The position numbers were made by a program, and so were the translations under genes. Of a stretch of DNA of 43,570 bases, positions 8,727 to 18,216 are shown one piece after another (positions within the stretch are counted from its first letter, which is position 1; every line of letters starts with the position of its first letter). The DNA is from Tautonia marina (GTDB lineage Bacteria; Planctomycetota; Planctomycetia; Isosphaerales; Isosphaeraceae). The notes under the pieces are model-generated. The model was not told the origin of the DNA, made no database searches, and worked only from the letters and a program-made list of their open reading frames with translations. The stretch is from the NCBI RefSeq assembly GCF_009177065.1, contig NZ_WEZF01000033.1, forward strand, positions 1-43,570. Reading direction: 5' to 3'.

Positions 8727-10064
8727 TTGCACCCTTCGAGGCCGTTAAGTCCCTCCCTTGATCCCTCAGCCGCACCGGCGGAGGACGGTGGTCCGCCACT
8801 GTCGATTGGCCTGTACTGTCCCGGATGGCCGCCGGAGGGGTTCGCCAATGGGATCATTACCTACGTTGAGGCGATCGCCGAGGGAATGACCCGGCTGGGC
8901 CATCGGCCGTACATTCTGGCCGGCTCGGTGGCCGAGCCGATCTCGGAGGCTCCCCCCGCTCCGGTGCTGGATTTGCGGCCGCTGTATGCACCGGGATTGC
9001 CTGGGAAGGTGGCCGAGGCGCTGGCCTATCGTCTCGATCCGAAGGCGCCGGCGACGCGCATCATGCGGATCGCTCGAGGATTACGGCGGGTGATCCAAGG
9101 AGCGGAAGGATACCCCCGGCTGGACATCCTGGAAGTGGAGGAGACCTTGGGCCTTCCCGGAACCCTGGGACGCCGGAGACGGGTACCGGTGGTGGCTCGG
9201 CTGCACGGCCCCTGGTTCCTGAACGGTCCGAACCAAGGGGGTGATCCGTTGTCTCGGGAGTTCGCTCGCCGGGTGCGGATCGAGGGGAAGGTGTTGCGAG
9301 TCGTCGAGGGGATCACCGGCCCTTCGCAAGACGTGATTGACCGAACACGTGCGTATTACAATGAACCGTTACCCGAGGCCGAGGCGATTCCGAATCCGGT
9401 TCGCCTGGTGCCGGCCGATCGTCAATGGCGGGTCGAGACCAGCGAACCGGATCATATCGTCTTCATTGGTCGCTTTGATCGTCATAAGGGCGGAGACACG
9501 ATTCTCGACGCCTTCGCCGTGCTGCTGCGCGATCGTCCCTCGGCGCGGCTGACGTTCGTGGGTCCGGATCGGGGGCTGGACCGCGACGGTCGGCACTGGA
9601 CGTTGCCGGAGTACCTGGAGCATCGGCTCCCGGGGGCCCTGGCCGAGGGTCGCGTTCAATGGCTCGGCCGTCGCCCTCCCTCGGACGTGGCGGAACTTCG
9701 GCGGCGAGCCGCGGTGACGGTGGTCGCTTCTCGCTATGAAACGTTTGCCATCACCATTACCGAGGCGATGGCCGCCGGGTGCCCCCTGGTGGCCACCCGA
9801 GCCGGTGGAGCAAGCGAGTTGTTCGAGGACGGCTTGCACGGCCGTTACGTGGACCCGGAAGACCCGGAGGGGATGGCCTCGGCCCTCGCCTGGATGCTGG
9901 CCGATCCCGCGCGATCGGCCAAGCTGGGTGCCGCCGCGGCGGAGTACTGTCGCCGGAATTACACTCCGGAAATTGTCGCCGAGCAAACCATTCGCTTTTA
10001 TCGCCGAGTGCTGGCCAAGCGCGCGACGCCAGGCATCCTTGAATCGAAGGAGTCCCGTCCGTGA
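8727..10064 (+). CDS. Family 4 (GT-B) glycosyltransferase
   Basis: A 445-residue GT4-type enzyme. The TTG at 8727 is chosen because AGGAG lies about 10 nt upstream and the protein homology begins soon after (LSIGLYCPGWPPEGFANGIITYVEAIAEGM). The C-terminal donor-binding half contains IVFIGRFDRHKGGDTILDAF, RLTFVGPDRG, and ETFAITITEAMAAGCPLVAT, which holds the E-x7-E signature. It probably acts in the cytoplasm on a lipid-linked acceptor using a nucleotide sugar. Its stop overlaps the next start in a GTGA, indicating translational coupling with the polymerase gene. Confidence 0.9.
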   Translation: MHPSRPLSPSLDPSAAPAEDGGPPLSIGLYCPGWPPEGFANGIITYVEAIAEGMTRLGHRPYILAGSVAEPISEAPPAPVLDLRPLYAPGLPGKVAEALAYRLDPKAPATRIMRIARGLRRVIQGAEGYPRLDILEVEETLGLPGTLGRRRRVPVVARLHGPWFLNGPNQGGDPLSREFARRVRIEGKVLRVVEGITGPSQDVIDRTRAYYNEPLPEAEAIPNPVRLVPADRQWRVETSEPDHIVFIGRFDRHKGGDTILDAFAVLLRDRPSARLTFVGPDRGLDRDGRHWTLPEYLEHRLPGALAEGRVQWLGRRPPSDVAELRRRAAVTVVASRYETFAITITEAMAAGCPLVATRAGGASELFEDGLHGRYVDPEDPEGMASALAWMLADPARSAKLGAAAAEYCRRNYTPEIVAEQTIRFYRRVLAKRATPGILESKESRP

Positions 10065-12331
10065 GTCAGACCGCCGTGGTCGCCCTGCTGGCCTGGCCTG
10101 TCCTCTGTTTGCTCTTTTTTGCGGTCCTCGGACCGTGGAAAGGAGTGATCACGTCTTATATCGGATCGTACTTACTCCTGTCGGGCAAGGTCATCGTGCC
10201 GATGTCGGGCCTCCCCGACTACACGAAGTTCACAGCGGCCAACCTGGGCGTTTTGATCGGCATCCTGATCTTCGATAGCCGTCGGTTTGGGACCTTCCGG
10301 CCGCGATGGTACGACGCGGCGGCGCTGATTGTGTGTTGCACCCCGATCGCGTCGTTCCTGCTCAATGGGCTGGGGGCATGGCCATTGATTTCGGCGGTCA
10401 ACTCCGTGATTCAATCCTGGGGTCTTCCCTACTTCGTTGGCAGGCTTTACTTCGGGAAACCGGGAGCCGACCGAGAGCTGGCGATCGGGATGACCGTGGC
10501 CGGTGTGCTGATGACGCCGGCCATTCTGTACGAGGTCTTCGGCCAGACATCGATCAGTGAGCTTGTTTACGGACTTCGACAGTACAATGGTTTCAAGTAT
10601 GGATTTTATCGACCGATTGTAATGGCGACCAATGCGCTGGAACTGGCGCTCTGGTCAACCCTGACGGGGATCGTGTCGTTTAGCCTGTGGGTGACCCGTG
10701 CCGTTCCGAAACTGGCTGGTGTGCCCTTCGGCCTCTGGACAGCGACGGCCATTGCCGGGGCAGTGATTTGCCTGGAAACGGCGGCGCTGGGCTTTCTGAT
10801 CATGGGGATCTTCTTGATCGCCATCACGGCGGGACGATCGCGGTTTGGTCCGTTGCCCGAGTTGCTGGCCTCGGGAGCGGTACTCCTTGTCATTCCGAAG
10901 GCGGGGTTCAGGGTCGCGTTGATGGGTCTGACCGGGATCGGCCTTGTCCGTTACCTTTCGCTTCATCGGGCTCGCCTGCTGATCACGATGGCGAGCTTGA
11001 TCGCTCCGGTTTATCTATTTTTACGGATTACCAAGCTGGTGACCCGAGAGGCGTTGACATCGACCATCTATGCAATCCTCGGACGCGAACGGGGTTGGTC
11101 GTACACGTTTCGGATCATCATGGAAGATCGGATGCTTCGCCATGTGATGCAACGGCCGCTTTTTGGATGGGCGACCTATGCCGAGGGACGGGCTCGGGCG
11201 CCGGATGTCCGGATCCTCGACAGCATGTGGATTGTGTTTATGGGGATCTATGGGATTGTCGGAATCACGGCACTTTATGCGATGCTCTGCCTTCCCGTGG
11301 TGTTGACGAGCCGTCGACGGCCGGTCGAGACCTGGTCGGAGCCGCGTCAGGGGGCCGCCATCGGCCTGGCGATCGCGATTTTGATCTACACCTACGACAG
11401 TATGCTTAATGCCTATACGATGATTCCGGTTCCGTTGATCGTGGGGCTCGTCATGGGCCTTCCCGCCGTGATGGGGCAGGCTCGAAGCTGGGTTGCACAG
11501 GGACGAAGTGACCGAGAGCTTGAGCAAGTCGAGCAGCTGGCGGCGATGGGGAGAGTCGATGAGGCCGAGGCATTGTGCCATCGCGTGATCTCGGTTCGGT
11601 TGGCCGATCGATCGGGGCATGAAGCGCTGGCTGATGCCTACGATCGGCTGGCGGATTTGCGGGAGACACTCGATCGGTTCGAGGAGGCGGAGCCGGCCCG
11701 GCGCCAGGCGCTGGAACTGCGGATCGCCGTGGCGGCCTCGTCGCCGAACGATCCGGCGGCAAGGGCAATCCTGGCGGGGTGTTGCGAGCGGCTCTCGCGG
11801 AATCTGGTGACCCGGAATCGAGGGACCGAGGCGGTCGAGCTTCGGGAACTGGCCCTGGAGCAACGAGCGGCCGTGGCGGCCGTGTTCCCAGAGGATCCGA
11901 GGGCCTTGATTGCCTATGCCGACGACCTGAACGACCTGGCCTGGTTGCTGGCCGTTGGCGGCGACTCAACCATGAGCGACCCGACCCGGGCGGTGGCGAT
12001 GGCCGAGCAGGCCGTTCGGATTCGCCCGGATTGCAAGTCGTACTGGAACACGCTGGGGGCGGCCTATGTGCGGGTGGGCGATCCCAGCGCGGCGCTGTCG
12101 GCGCTGCGTCATTCCTTACGAATCGGTCCCGACGAGACGGGCTTTGACGAGGTTCTTCGGGCGCTGGCAATGGCCTCGCTGGGGGATATCGAGGGGGCCC
12201 GAGAGGCGCTTGGCCGGGTTGATCAGTTGCTGCAAGGGAATCAGGAAGCCTCCGCCTCGCTGATTCGACTGCGCGCCGAGGCCGCGAACCTGCTGGGCTC
12301 CTCGGTCCCGGCCGTGGTTCAATCACGGTAA
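10061..12331 (+). CDS. O-antigen polymerase/ligase-like membrane protein with C-terminal TPR domain
   Basis: A 756-residue fusion. Residues ~1-470 are polytopic, with roughly ten or more hydrophobic spans, and have the O-antigen ligase/Wzy layout, including a long loop (LTSTIYAILGRERGWSYTFRI, a few residues over this excerpt) and a late span followed by GIYGIVG. Residues ~480-756 are soluble, alpha-helical and contain TPR-like repeats such as SYWNTLGAAYVRVGDPSAALSALRHSL. The GTG at 10061 overlaps the previous stop by 4 nt and has GAAGGAG upstream. It likely polymerises or ligates lipid-linked repeat units at the periplasmic face, with TPRs contacting other assembly proteins. Whether it is a polymerase or a ligase cannot be decided from sequence. 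Confidence 0.82.
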   Translation: MSQTAVVALLAWPVLCLLFFAVLGPWKGVITSYIGSYLLLSGKVIVPMSGLPDYTKFTAANLGVLIGILIFDSRRFGTFRPRWYDAAALIVCCTPIASFLLNGLGAWPLISAVNSVIQSWGLPYFVGRLYFGKPGADRELAIGMTVAGVLMTPAILYEVFGQTSISELVYGLRQYNGFKYGFYRPIVMATNALELALWSTLTGIVSFSLWVTRAVPKLAGVPFGLWTATAIAGAVICLETAALGFLIMGIFLIAITAGRSRFGPLPELLASGAVLLVIPKAGFRVALMGLTGIGLVRYLSLHRARLLITMASLIAPVYLFLRITKLVTREALTSTIYAILGRERGWSYTFRIIMEDRMLRHVMQRPLFGWATYAEGRARAPDVRILDSMWIVFMGIYGIVGITALYAMLCLPVVLTSRRRPVETWSEPRQGAAIGLAIAILIYTYDSMLNAYTMIPVPLIVGLVMGLPAVMGQARSWVAQGRSDRELEQVEQLAAMGRVDEAEALCHRVISVRLADRSGHEALADAYDRLADLRETLDRFEEAEPARRQALELRIAVAASSPNDPAARAILAGCCERLSRNLVTRNRGTEAVELRELALEQRAAVAAVFPEDPRALIAYADDLNDLAWLLAVGGDSTMSDPTRAVAMAEQAVRIRPDCKSYWNTLGAAYVRVGDPSAALSALRHSLRIGPDETGFDEVLRALAMASLGDIEGAREALGRVDQLLQGNQEASASLIRLRAEAANLLGSSVPAVVQSR

Positions 12332-12584
12332 CCAGGCATGATCGGACTCGAACCGATCCAGGGGTGTTTTCGAGGTTCGATTCTCCTTCCAGGAGTGCCG
12401 ATGAGCCGGGAACGCTCCGGAGGGGTTTCGCCATGGGGTTCTTTGACAAAAAAAGGTGCTTAAAGCGGCTCATTTTTCTGATAGTAACATCAGGGGGGGC
12501 ATTGTCTCGGGGCCGGCCGCAGGTTGCGTCGAGCCCGGCGAAATGATCCCGCCGAGGAGCCACAGTGCCCGGTTTTGCTCGACG
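12332..12584. other. Intergenic region before the large LamG protein gene
   Basis: About 250 bp without a defensible gene. It contains an AT-rich patch with TTGACA (12443-12448) and an A7 tract, but no matching -10 at normal spacing. A short stretch near 12341-12360 resembles the T-arm of a minus-strand tRNA, but no tRNA surrounds it. The upstream operon may end here, as the composition changes sharply. Confidence 0.4.
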
Positions 12585-15500
12585 ATGAACGATCGGCCGC
12601 CAGAGCCGGGCGGGCCTGCTGCGACTCCCCCCCTTGACGATTCCCGTCTCCGGCAATGCCGTTCGATCGTGCCTTTGGGCAGGACCGTCGCGGTTGTCGG
12701 GGCGTTGCTGGGGCTGCTTGTTGGTTACGCAACCGTGATCTGCTGGGATCACGGTCACGAGCCACCGATCAGGACCTTGGCAACACTCGTTCAGAATGGA
12801 AACCTGCCTTCCGACGTTGGACGGCCGGCGGCCGGCCCCGGAGCCATCTCATCGGGGCCAATCATGTCTTTTACCGATCCGGACACCCTGCCCGAGCCCT
12901 TGCTCTGGCTTCGTGCCGACCGCGGTGTTTTCGGACACGGCGCCGCGCACTGGAATGGGACCTCTCACACTCAGCTTGTTGGTCCTGGGCAAGCCGATCT
13001 GCAAACCGGCAATGTCGATTTTGCGTTTGCGTGCTGGGTTCGAGTCAACGCGATCCCTTCGGAGGTCGGGTTGTCGAACCCGAATACTCACATTGCCAGC
13101 AAGTGGGGAACGGGCTCGGAATGGTTGCTGTGCCTGAACTCTCCGACCGGAGCAGACCAGTTCTGTTTCACGGCCCGAGGAGCCGGGAGCGTTAATGCCC
13201 CTCGATCGGCGTTTCCCGGCGGAATTGAAGTCGGGCGCTGGTACTTCGTGGTCGGTTGGCACGATGCCACCACCGATCCCTCGGCCCGGACGCTCAATTT
13301 GAGCGTTGACGGCGTGACCGTTGGTTCGACGTCTTACAGCAGTTCGCCGATCAATAGCTGGACGGCATTCACGTTGGGAGCCACCGCCAAAACGGTTGGC
13401 TATCCTCCGATCAGTCTCTGCCGCGCCGCGTTCTTCAAGAACTCACTGGGAGGGATCGGGGCGAACATCGACGCGATGATTGCGTCGATGTACAACGCGG
13501 GGGCAGGAGCCGATCTTGATCAGTTAAATCCGGAAGATCTTCGCAATTGGGGCATGGTGGCTTACTGGCCGCTGGACGAACTCAGAGGGACTCGTCAAAA
13601 CATCTACAGGTCGCATCCTGACCATAGGCTGCTGGACTCGACAGGAATTGAGAGCGTTGGGGGGCCGTTAGCTGGTCGGGCAGCGCACGACAGCCTGGTG
13701 ACCGGCTGGACGGATCAGATCAACGGGCGAATCTTTTCGTCGGCCGGATGCCCGTGGCGAGGAGACTCGGCCCGTTTGTTCTCGAATGCTCGGGATCGTC
13801 AATTCGAGCACGGCGAGGTCCTCCTCTCGGGTCGATCGGAGTGGACGGCGACCCTGACGGGAGCAACACGATCGGGGCTCGGGTTTGGGCTTTATAGTGA
13901 GTCGGATGGGGCCGGAGAGGAGGAGTACCTGGAGCTTCGCGTCGATCATGACGGTGTTCCGGAGTTGGCCGTCAAACCGGTCGGAGCTGCCGAAATGGTC
14001 GTCCGAGCCTCGGACGCCATTACCGGCCGACGCTCGATCACTCTCGCGGAAACCGAATCCGTTCCTCTGGAAAGCGACAACGTGCCTCGCCTGCGATGCA
14101 AGGTGACGGTGGGCTCCGAGCATCCGTTTGCCACAACGGATGTCATCCGGGTTTCGGGTTTGGGACCGCCCTTTGATGGTGAACACTGGGTCACTCATGC
14201 CACCGAGGAGCAAGTCTACTACATCGTCGATAACCCGGCGACCCCACCGGACACGGCTGGGTCTCGACGGTTTTCCGGGGGATCGCCGGCCACAAATCCC
14301 GCTCCGGAAGGTGTCGTGTCCGCAACGTTGGACCACCGATTCCGGGAGGATTGGTCGGGGTCGGAATGGACGATTGCGGGCTGGGTGCGCAAGACCAGCG
14401 AGAGTGTTGATGGTCAGATCGGTGGTAGCGGCCTCTTCGCCGCGAAGGACTGTTCCGACCTTCGAGCGCTGAGCACGCGACCCCAGATTCTTCATGCGGG
14501 GGACGGTTCTCCGGGTTCGTATCAGCTGGATCTTCCGGGAGGTCCGTCGGCGACGTTCGGGGCAGCCCCGCTGGAGAGCTGGGTTCATCTCGCCGCCGTT
14601 CGATCAGGGAATGTGATCACGCTGTATTATGATGGAATTTCGTCGGGAACGCTCGATGTTTCAACCGATCCGGAGCTTGGTTCGACCTTCTCAGGCCTGA
14701 GTTTTGGTGGCAACGCCGAGCTGAGCGCGGGGTTGCCCTGCTTGCTGGACAACTGGGGCGTCTGGCTGGGTCGGGCGTTATCATCGGCCGAGGTCCAGAC
14801 GCTTCACGGAAGCGGCACGGGGTTGTCCTTTGCAGGGCTTCCGGAACCGCTGAGGTCGGACGTCACAGCCTGGTACGACTTCGACGAGGTTTCCGGCACG
14901 GCTTTGGATGCTTCGGGGCACTTTGCCTTGACGGAACGAGGCGTGGTGGCATCGGGGGAAGGGGTTGGCGGAGGCATTCCGTTCAGCTCGGCACACTCGG
15001 ATGGTCACGTCTTTGGGACCGGATGCACGCAGATCGCCGATGAGTTTTCCACGGATGCCGGGAAAGCGCTGGAGTATCGACGCTGGGTGCTGACGGTCCG
15101 TCGATCCGGATCGGAGATCTCCTTTTTTCGCAACGCCGCGCTGATCGGTTCGGGAAGCCTTCCGCCCGAAGTCCTGGGCCCCTCGTCAGGGGTGTCCCGG
15201 GTACTTGGGACCTCGAACCGGCTCGGTGCGCCTCATGGTGCCATCGAGCATGTGCATTTGACCGGCAGCGTGCTGGACGGACCGGCCATTTTTGGATTGG
15301 CGGCTCAGTTCTCGGTGCGGCCAAGCCAGACCAATGGGATGGGTCCATTAGGGGTTCAGTTTGATGCCACCTTGTTTCCGCTCGTCGATCGCATGGCGGC
15401 CCAGGATTATGATTATCTCTGGCGATTTGTAAGGTCAGGCACTCAGGAACTTCATGATCCGTATCTCTCTCCGGTCAGTGGCCAGGCTTACGCCCGATCG

Positions 15501-17621
15501 ACCGGCTTTTATGTCTCTCAGGTCTTTGAAAATGAAGGAACGTATGACGCCCATCTGGTCGTGCTGACCCCGCGCTACAACCGGAAAGGGGAAGCGCAAC
15601 CGCAGACATGCCTGTTTGCCGGAAAGGTGGCCACCATTCAGGTCGACCCCTGGCCGGAAACTGGGACAACGTATTACGTCTCGTCGACGCATCCGAATCG
15701 AAGCGACGAGGGCCCGGGAACATCTCCGGAGGAGCCTCTGGAGAGCATTACCGAGGCGTTCAAACGGTTCAATTGTGCGTACACGCGAGTGCTACTGAAA
15801 CGCGGAGACGTGTTTCCGTTTCGTGATACGCTCGATCTGAATTATCGGCGAGGCCCGTTACTGCTCGGTGCTTACGGGGATCCGGCCGCGGAAAAACCGA
15901 TCATCCTTGCTCCGCCGTATCCCGAAGGAAATCTTGGCCACATCGGCTTTGAAGGAACCTTTGACCTGCGGATTTCGGGAATCGCATCTCGTGAGCTCAC
16001 GACCCGGTCGAAACCGGTGTTCAGGATCTGGACCAGGAACCGAAATCTCCTCTTTCATGATCTTGATATTCGCGAAGCGGGCATGTGTTTTCAATTTGGG
16101 AGTGGTGATCGTGGTCTGATGATTGATCGGTCTTATCTTGGATCGGCGTCGGATTACACAATTTACACCACAGGAGGATTTGAGTTCAGCATGACTCGTT
16201 GCGCGCTGGAGGCATCTCCGGGGCAACACTTTGTTCGACTGAATCAATCCCAACGGTCACATGTGGCACACTGCTACCGTCATGAGAGCCCCTTCCCTTC
16301 GACGAAAACGTGGTTCACTCCGCGACACCAGACCCGTTATTTCGTGGTGACCGACTCGGCCGGTGATAATCTGCAAACGGTCATCAGCACAACCGAGCAG
16401 CATTACACGGGCCCCCAGTGGGGGCTCATCGAACGCAATCACCTGCGCTTCATCGACCTGCACAGTAGTAGTTCGACCACGGCTCGCGGCAACGTGATGG
16501 TGGTCGATCTTGCTCAACCGAACCAGATCAACAAGCACATCTACTGGCGTGATGAGGGGGCAGCGCGCAGCAAACGCGCCGAGGATGGCCGAGGGTACGG
16601 CAATCAACTGCTTCCGACCATGGTCGTGCGCCACTGGCTCTCGGATCGAACCCTCCTTGTGAATGAGTCAAACTATAATTACGCTCCGGAATCCGTACTC
16701 GTCCCCCCGACGATTGTTCCGGTTGCGGAGGTTCCGGGAGGGGCGATTTTGGCGGCCTCGGGCTTTGGCGAGGGAGGACCGGAGCCCTGGTCACTTCGCT
16801 GGATGCGGCGGCCGGCGGGAGGAGACGCTCCGTTCGAGCCGCTGGTTGGTCACAAGAGCGCGAGCATCGTCGATCTCAGCCCAGCGCCCGGGGCCTACGA
16901 GTACCGGATCGATCTGGTCACGGAATCGGGTCTTGAGGCCGTTGGATCGGACGTGGTGACGATTGAGATTCCGGGCACGCAATCCGATTATCGGATTGAG
17001 GTTCCAAGCCCGGCGGAATGTTTCGCGGACGAGTCTTCAACATCCTTCCGTGTCGTGCTCCAGGGCGATCCTCCGACCAGCCCGGTCACGATCACTCCTA
17101 GCAGCAACGGACCAGGACATTTTGATCCCACGTCTGTCGTCCTTTCCGCCGAAACTCCGTCGGCTCAGTTCCGGTTTTCCCCGGATCCGGCCCCAGGAGG
17201 AGTCGGAACATGGCTGATTTCGACAAGCAATGATGCCGGTCTGGTTAACCCAGCAGCCGAAACGTTCACGGTTTTGGAGCGTGTTACAGACCCACCGACT
17301 AACCCCACGGATCCGCCGACTGATCCGACTGATCCGACTGATCCAACTGATCCGCCAGCAGATCCCCCGAAGCAACCCCGGCCGAAACCGGTTCGCCTCA
17401 GACTGATCCCCGACGTGACTCCTCCGGTCGGGAACAATGGTCGGGGCCTGGCGGGCTTTCCTCAGAGGAGAGGTCATTCCGAAGGAACGCCACCTCCTGA
17501 GAGCCTTCCCGGTCACCTACCAGTTGCGCCACCAGTTCCCAACGGCGAGGCCTTTCGGCCGAACCGGGAACCTTCCGCATCCACCGGGCGACCTCTGGTT
17601 CCCTGGTTCCGCAAACGTTGA
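12585..17621 (+). CDS. Giant membrane-anchored or secreted LamG/PKD/parallel beta-helix protein
   Basis: 1678 residues from the ATG at 12585. The open frame extends back to 12456 and no start has a clear ribosome-binding site, so the N-terminus is uncertain; 12585 was chosen because a single hydrophobic span (LGRTVAVVGALLGLLVGYA) follows soon after. Domains, approximate: LamG/concanavalin-like jellyroll at 138-285, second LamG at 589-742, PKD-like at 905-1020, parallel beta-helix at 1025-1362 opening with GTTYYVSSTHPNRSDEGPGT, an Ig-like pair, then a Pro/Asp/Thr linker (PTDPTDPTDP) and a basic tail. This layout suits a cell-surface or extracellular carbohydrate-binding protein. Its place after the polymerase gene suggests binding or modifying the exopolysaccharide. 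No catalytic residues could be assigned. Confidence 0.75.
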   Translation: MNDRPPEPGGPAATPPLDDSRLRQCRSIVPLGRTVAVVGALLGLLVGYATVICWDHGHEPPIRTLATLVQNGNLPSDVGRPAAGPGAISSGPIMSFTDPDTLPEPLLWLRADRGVFGHGAAHWNGTSHTQLVGPGQADLQTGNVDFAFACWVRVNAIPSEVGLSNPNTHIASKWGTGSEWLLCLNSPTGADQFCFTARGAGSVNAPRSAFPGGIEVGRWYFVVGWHDATTDPSARTLNLSVDGVTVGSTSYSSSPINSWTAFTLGATAKTVGYPPISLCRAAFFKNSLGGIGANIDAMIASMYNAGAGADLDQLNPEDLRNWGMVAYWPLDELRGTRQNIYRSHPDHRLLDSTGIESVGGPLAGRAAHDSLVTGWTDQINGRIFSSAGCPWRGDSARLFSNARDRQFEHGEVLLSGRSEWTATLTGATRSGLGFGLYSESDGAGEEEYLELRVDHDGVPELAVKPVGAAEMVVRASDAITGRRSITLAETESVPLESDNVPRLRCKVTVGSEHPFATTDVIRVSGLGPPFDGEHWVTHATEEQVYYIVDNPATPPDTAGSRRFSGGSPATNPAPEGVVSATLDHRFREDWSGSEWTIAGWVRKTSESVDGQIGGSGLFAAKDCSDLRALSTRPQILHAGDGSPGSYQLDLPGGPSATFGAAPLESWVHLAAVRSGNVITLYYDGISSGTLDVSTDPELGSTFSGLSFGGNAELSAGLPCLLDNWGVWLGRALSSAEVQTLHGSGTGLSFAGLPEPLRSDVTAWYDFDEVSGTALDASGHFALTERGVVASGEGVGGGIPFSSAHSDGHVFGTGCTQIADEFSTDAGKALEYRRWVLTVRRSGSEISFFRNAALIGSGSLPPEVLGPSSGVSRVLGTSNRLGAPHGAIEHVHLTGSVLDGPAIFGLAAQFSVRPSQTNGMGPLGVQFDATLFPLVDRMAAQDYDYLWRFVRSGTQELHDPYLSPVSGQAYARSTGFYVSQVFENEGTYDAHLVVLTPRYNRKGEAQPQTCLFAGKVATIQVDPWPETGTTYYVSSTHPNRSDEGPGTSPEEPLESITEAFKRFNCAYTRVLLKRGDVFPFRDTLDLNYRRGPLLLGAYGDPAAEKPIILAPPYPEGNLGHIGFEGTFDLRISGIASRELTTRSKPVFRIWTRNRNLLFHDLDIREAGMCFQFGSGDRGLMIDRSYLGSASDYTIYTTGGFEFSMTRCALEASPGQHFVRLNQSQRSHVAHCYRHESPFPSTKTWFTPRHQTRYFVVTDSAGDNLQTVISTTEQHYTGPQWGLIERNHLRFIDLHSSSSTTARGNVMVVDLAQPNQINKHIYWRDEGAARSKRAEDGRGYGNQLLPTMVVRHWLSDRTLLVNESNYNYAPESVLVPPTIVPVAEVPGGAILAASGFGEGGPEPWSLRWMRRPAGGDAPFEPLVGHKSASIVDLSPAPGAYEYRIDLVTESGLEAVGSDVVTIEIPGTQSDYRIEVPSPAECFADESSTSFRVVLQGDPPTSPVTITPSSNGPGHFDPTSVVLSAETPSAQFRFSPDPAPGGVGTWLISTSNDAGLVNPAAETFTVLERVTDPPTNPTDPPTDPTDPTDPTDPPADPPKQPRPKPVRLRLIPDVTPPVGNNGRGLAGFPQRRGHSEGTPPPESLPGHLPVAPPVPNGEAFRPNREPSASTGRPLVPWFRKR
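17318..17353 (+). repeat. 9-bp tandem repeat encoding a T-D-P linker
   Basis: Four tandem copies of GACTGATCC (the last is AACTGATCC) lie in frame inside the large LamG protein gene and encode a (TDP)n linker. Such a run is prone to slippage, so linker length may vary between strains. Confidence 0.8.
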
Positions 17622-17646
17622 GGATGATGGAACGTTCGATTGAGAA

Positions 17647-17699
17647 CCCTGGCCGATTGCCGTCGCTCCCAACAGGAGCATTCGGCCAATCGGCCAGGG
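17647..17699. terminator. Bidirectional terminator hairpin between convergent genes
   Basis: CCCTGGCCGATTG (17647-17659) and CAATCGGCCAGGG (17687-17699) are perfect 13-bp arms, with an inner GCTCC/GGAGC stem. It lies between the plus-strand LamG gene (stop at 17621) and the minus-strand hsp20 gene (stop at 17758). A T-run is lacking, but the position and strength fit a shared terminator. Confidence 0.65.
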
Positions 17700-17757
17700 C
17701 TCATTCCGAAGTGTCGGTTACCGGTTGCATGGCCTGGTTGGACCGTGTCTCCCCCCA

Positions 17758-18216
17758 TCAGGAGGACTGAGAGGCGGCCGGCCCGACCTTGATCTGCTTG
17801 GGACGAGCCGATTCGGCCTTCGGCAACGTCAGCCGCAAGACACCGTGGTCATGCTCCGCCTTTGCGCGATCCGCGTCAACGGGGACCGAGAGGGTCACCG
17901 TCCGGCGGAAGGTACCGTGACGCCGCTCGCGGAGGTGCCACGTTTCTTGCTCCTGCTCTTGCTCGGTTTGTGTCTCGGCCTGAATCGTCAAGGTATCGCC
18001 ATGAATGGTTACCTGAACGTCTTCGGGCTTGATTCCGGGCAGCGACGCCCGGACCACAAAAGCCTCTGGCGTTTCCGAGATATCCAGGGGAAGCACCAGG
18101 GCCGATCCTCCTGAAGCGAGGCTGTCAGGCCGCACAAAGCTCTCTTGCAAGAGCGTGTTGAACGCATCGCGGAGGCTCACCATCTCGCGGAACGGATCCC
18201 AGCGTTCGATCGCCAT
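17758..18216 (-). CDS. Hsp20 / alpha-crystallin family small heat-shock protein
   Basis: A 152-residue ATP-independent holdase chaperone. The ATG at 18216 is preceded by GGAGGGAGAACG, a strong ribosome-binding site; the open frame further upstream is unlikely to be translated. It begins MAIERWDPFREM, typical of bacterial Hsp20. The alpha-crystallin domain covers about 40-135 and includes VVRASLPGIKPEDVQVTI, ERRHGTFRRTVTLSVPVD and HGVLRLTLPK. The C-terminal IKV matches the I-x-I/V oligomerisation motif. It acts in the cytoplasm on unfolding proteins. Upstream, the divergent region holds two TGCCA-type palindromes that could regulate it. Confidence 0.95.
   Translation of the reverse strand: MAIERWDPFREMVSLRDAFNTLLQESFVRPDSLASGGSALVLPLDISETPEAFVVRASLPGIKPEDVQVTIHGDTLTIQAETQTEQEQEQETWHLRERRHGTFRRTVTLSVPVDADRAKAEHDHGVLRLTLPKAESARPKQIKVGPAASQSS

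Noticed and set aside
12341-12362. tRNA T-arm-like sequence on the minus strand (5-bp stem around TTCGAGT)
   Set aside because: No matching acceptor stem, D-arm or anticodon arm is found at the right distance. It may be chance or a small remnant.
12443-12470. TTGACA near an A-tract as a promoter for the LamG protein gene
   Set aside because: No acceptable -10 box at 16-19 bp spacing.
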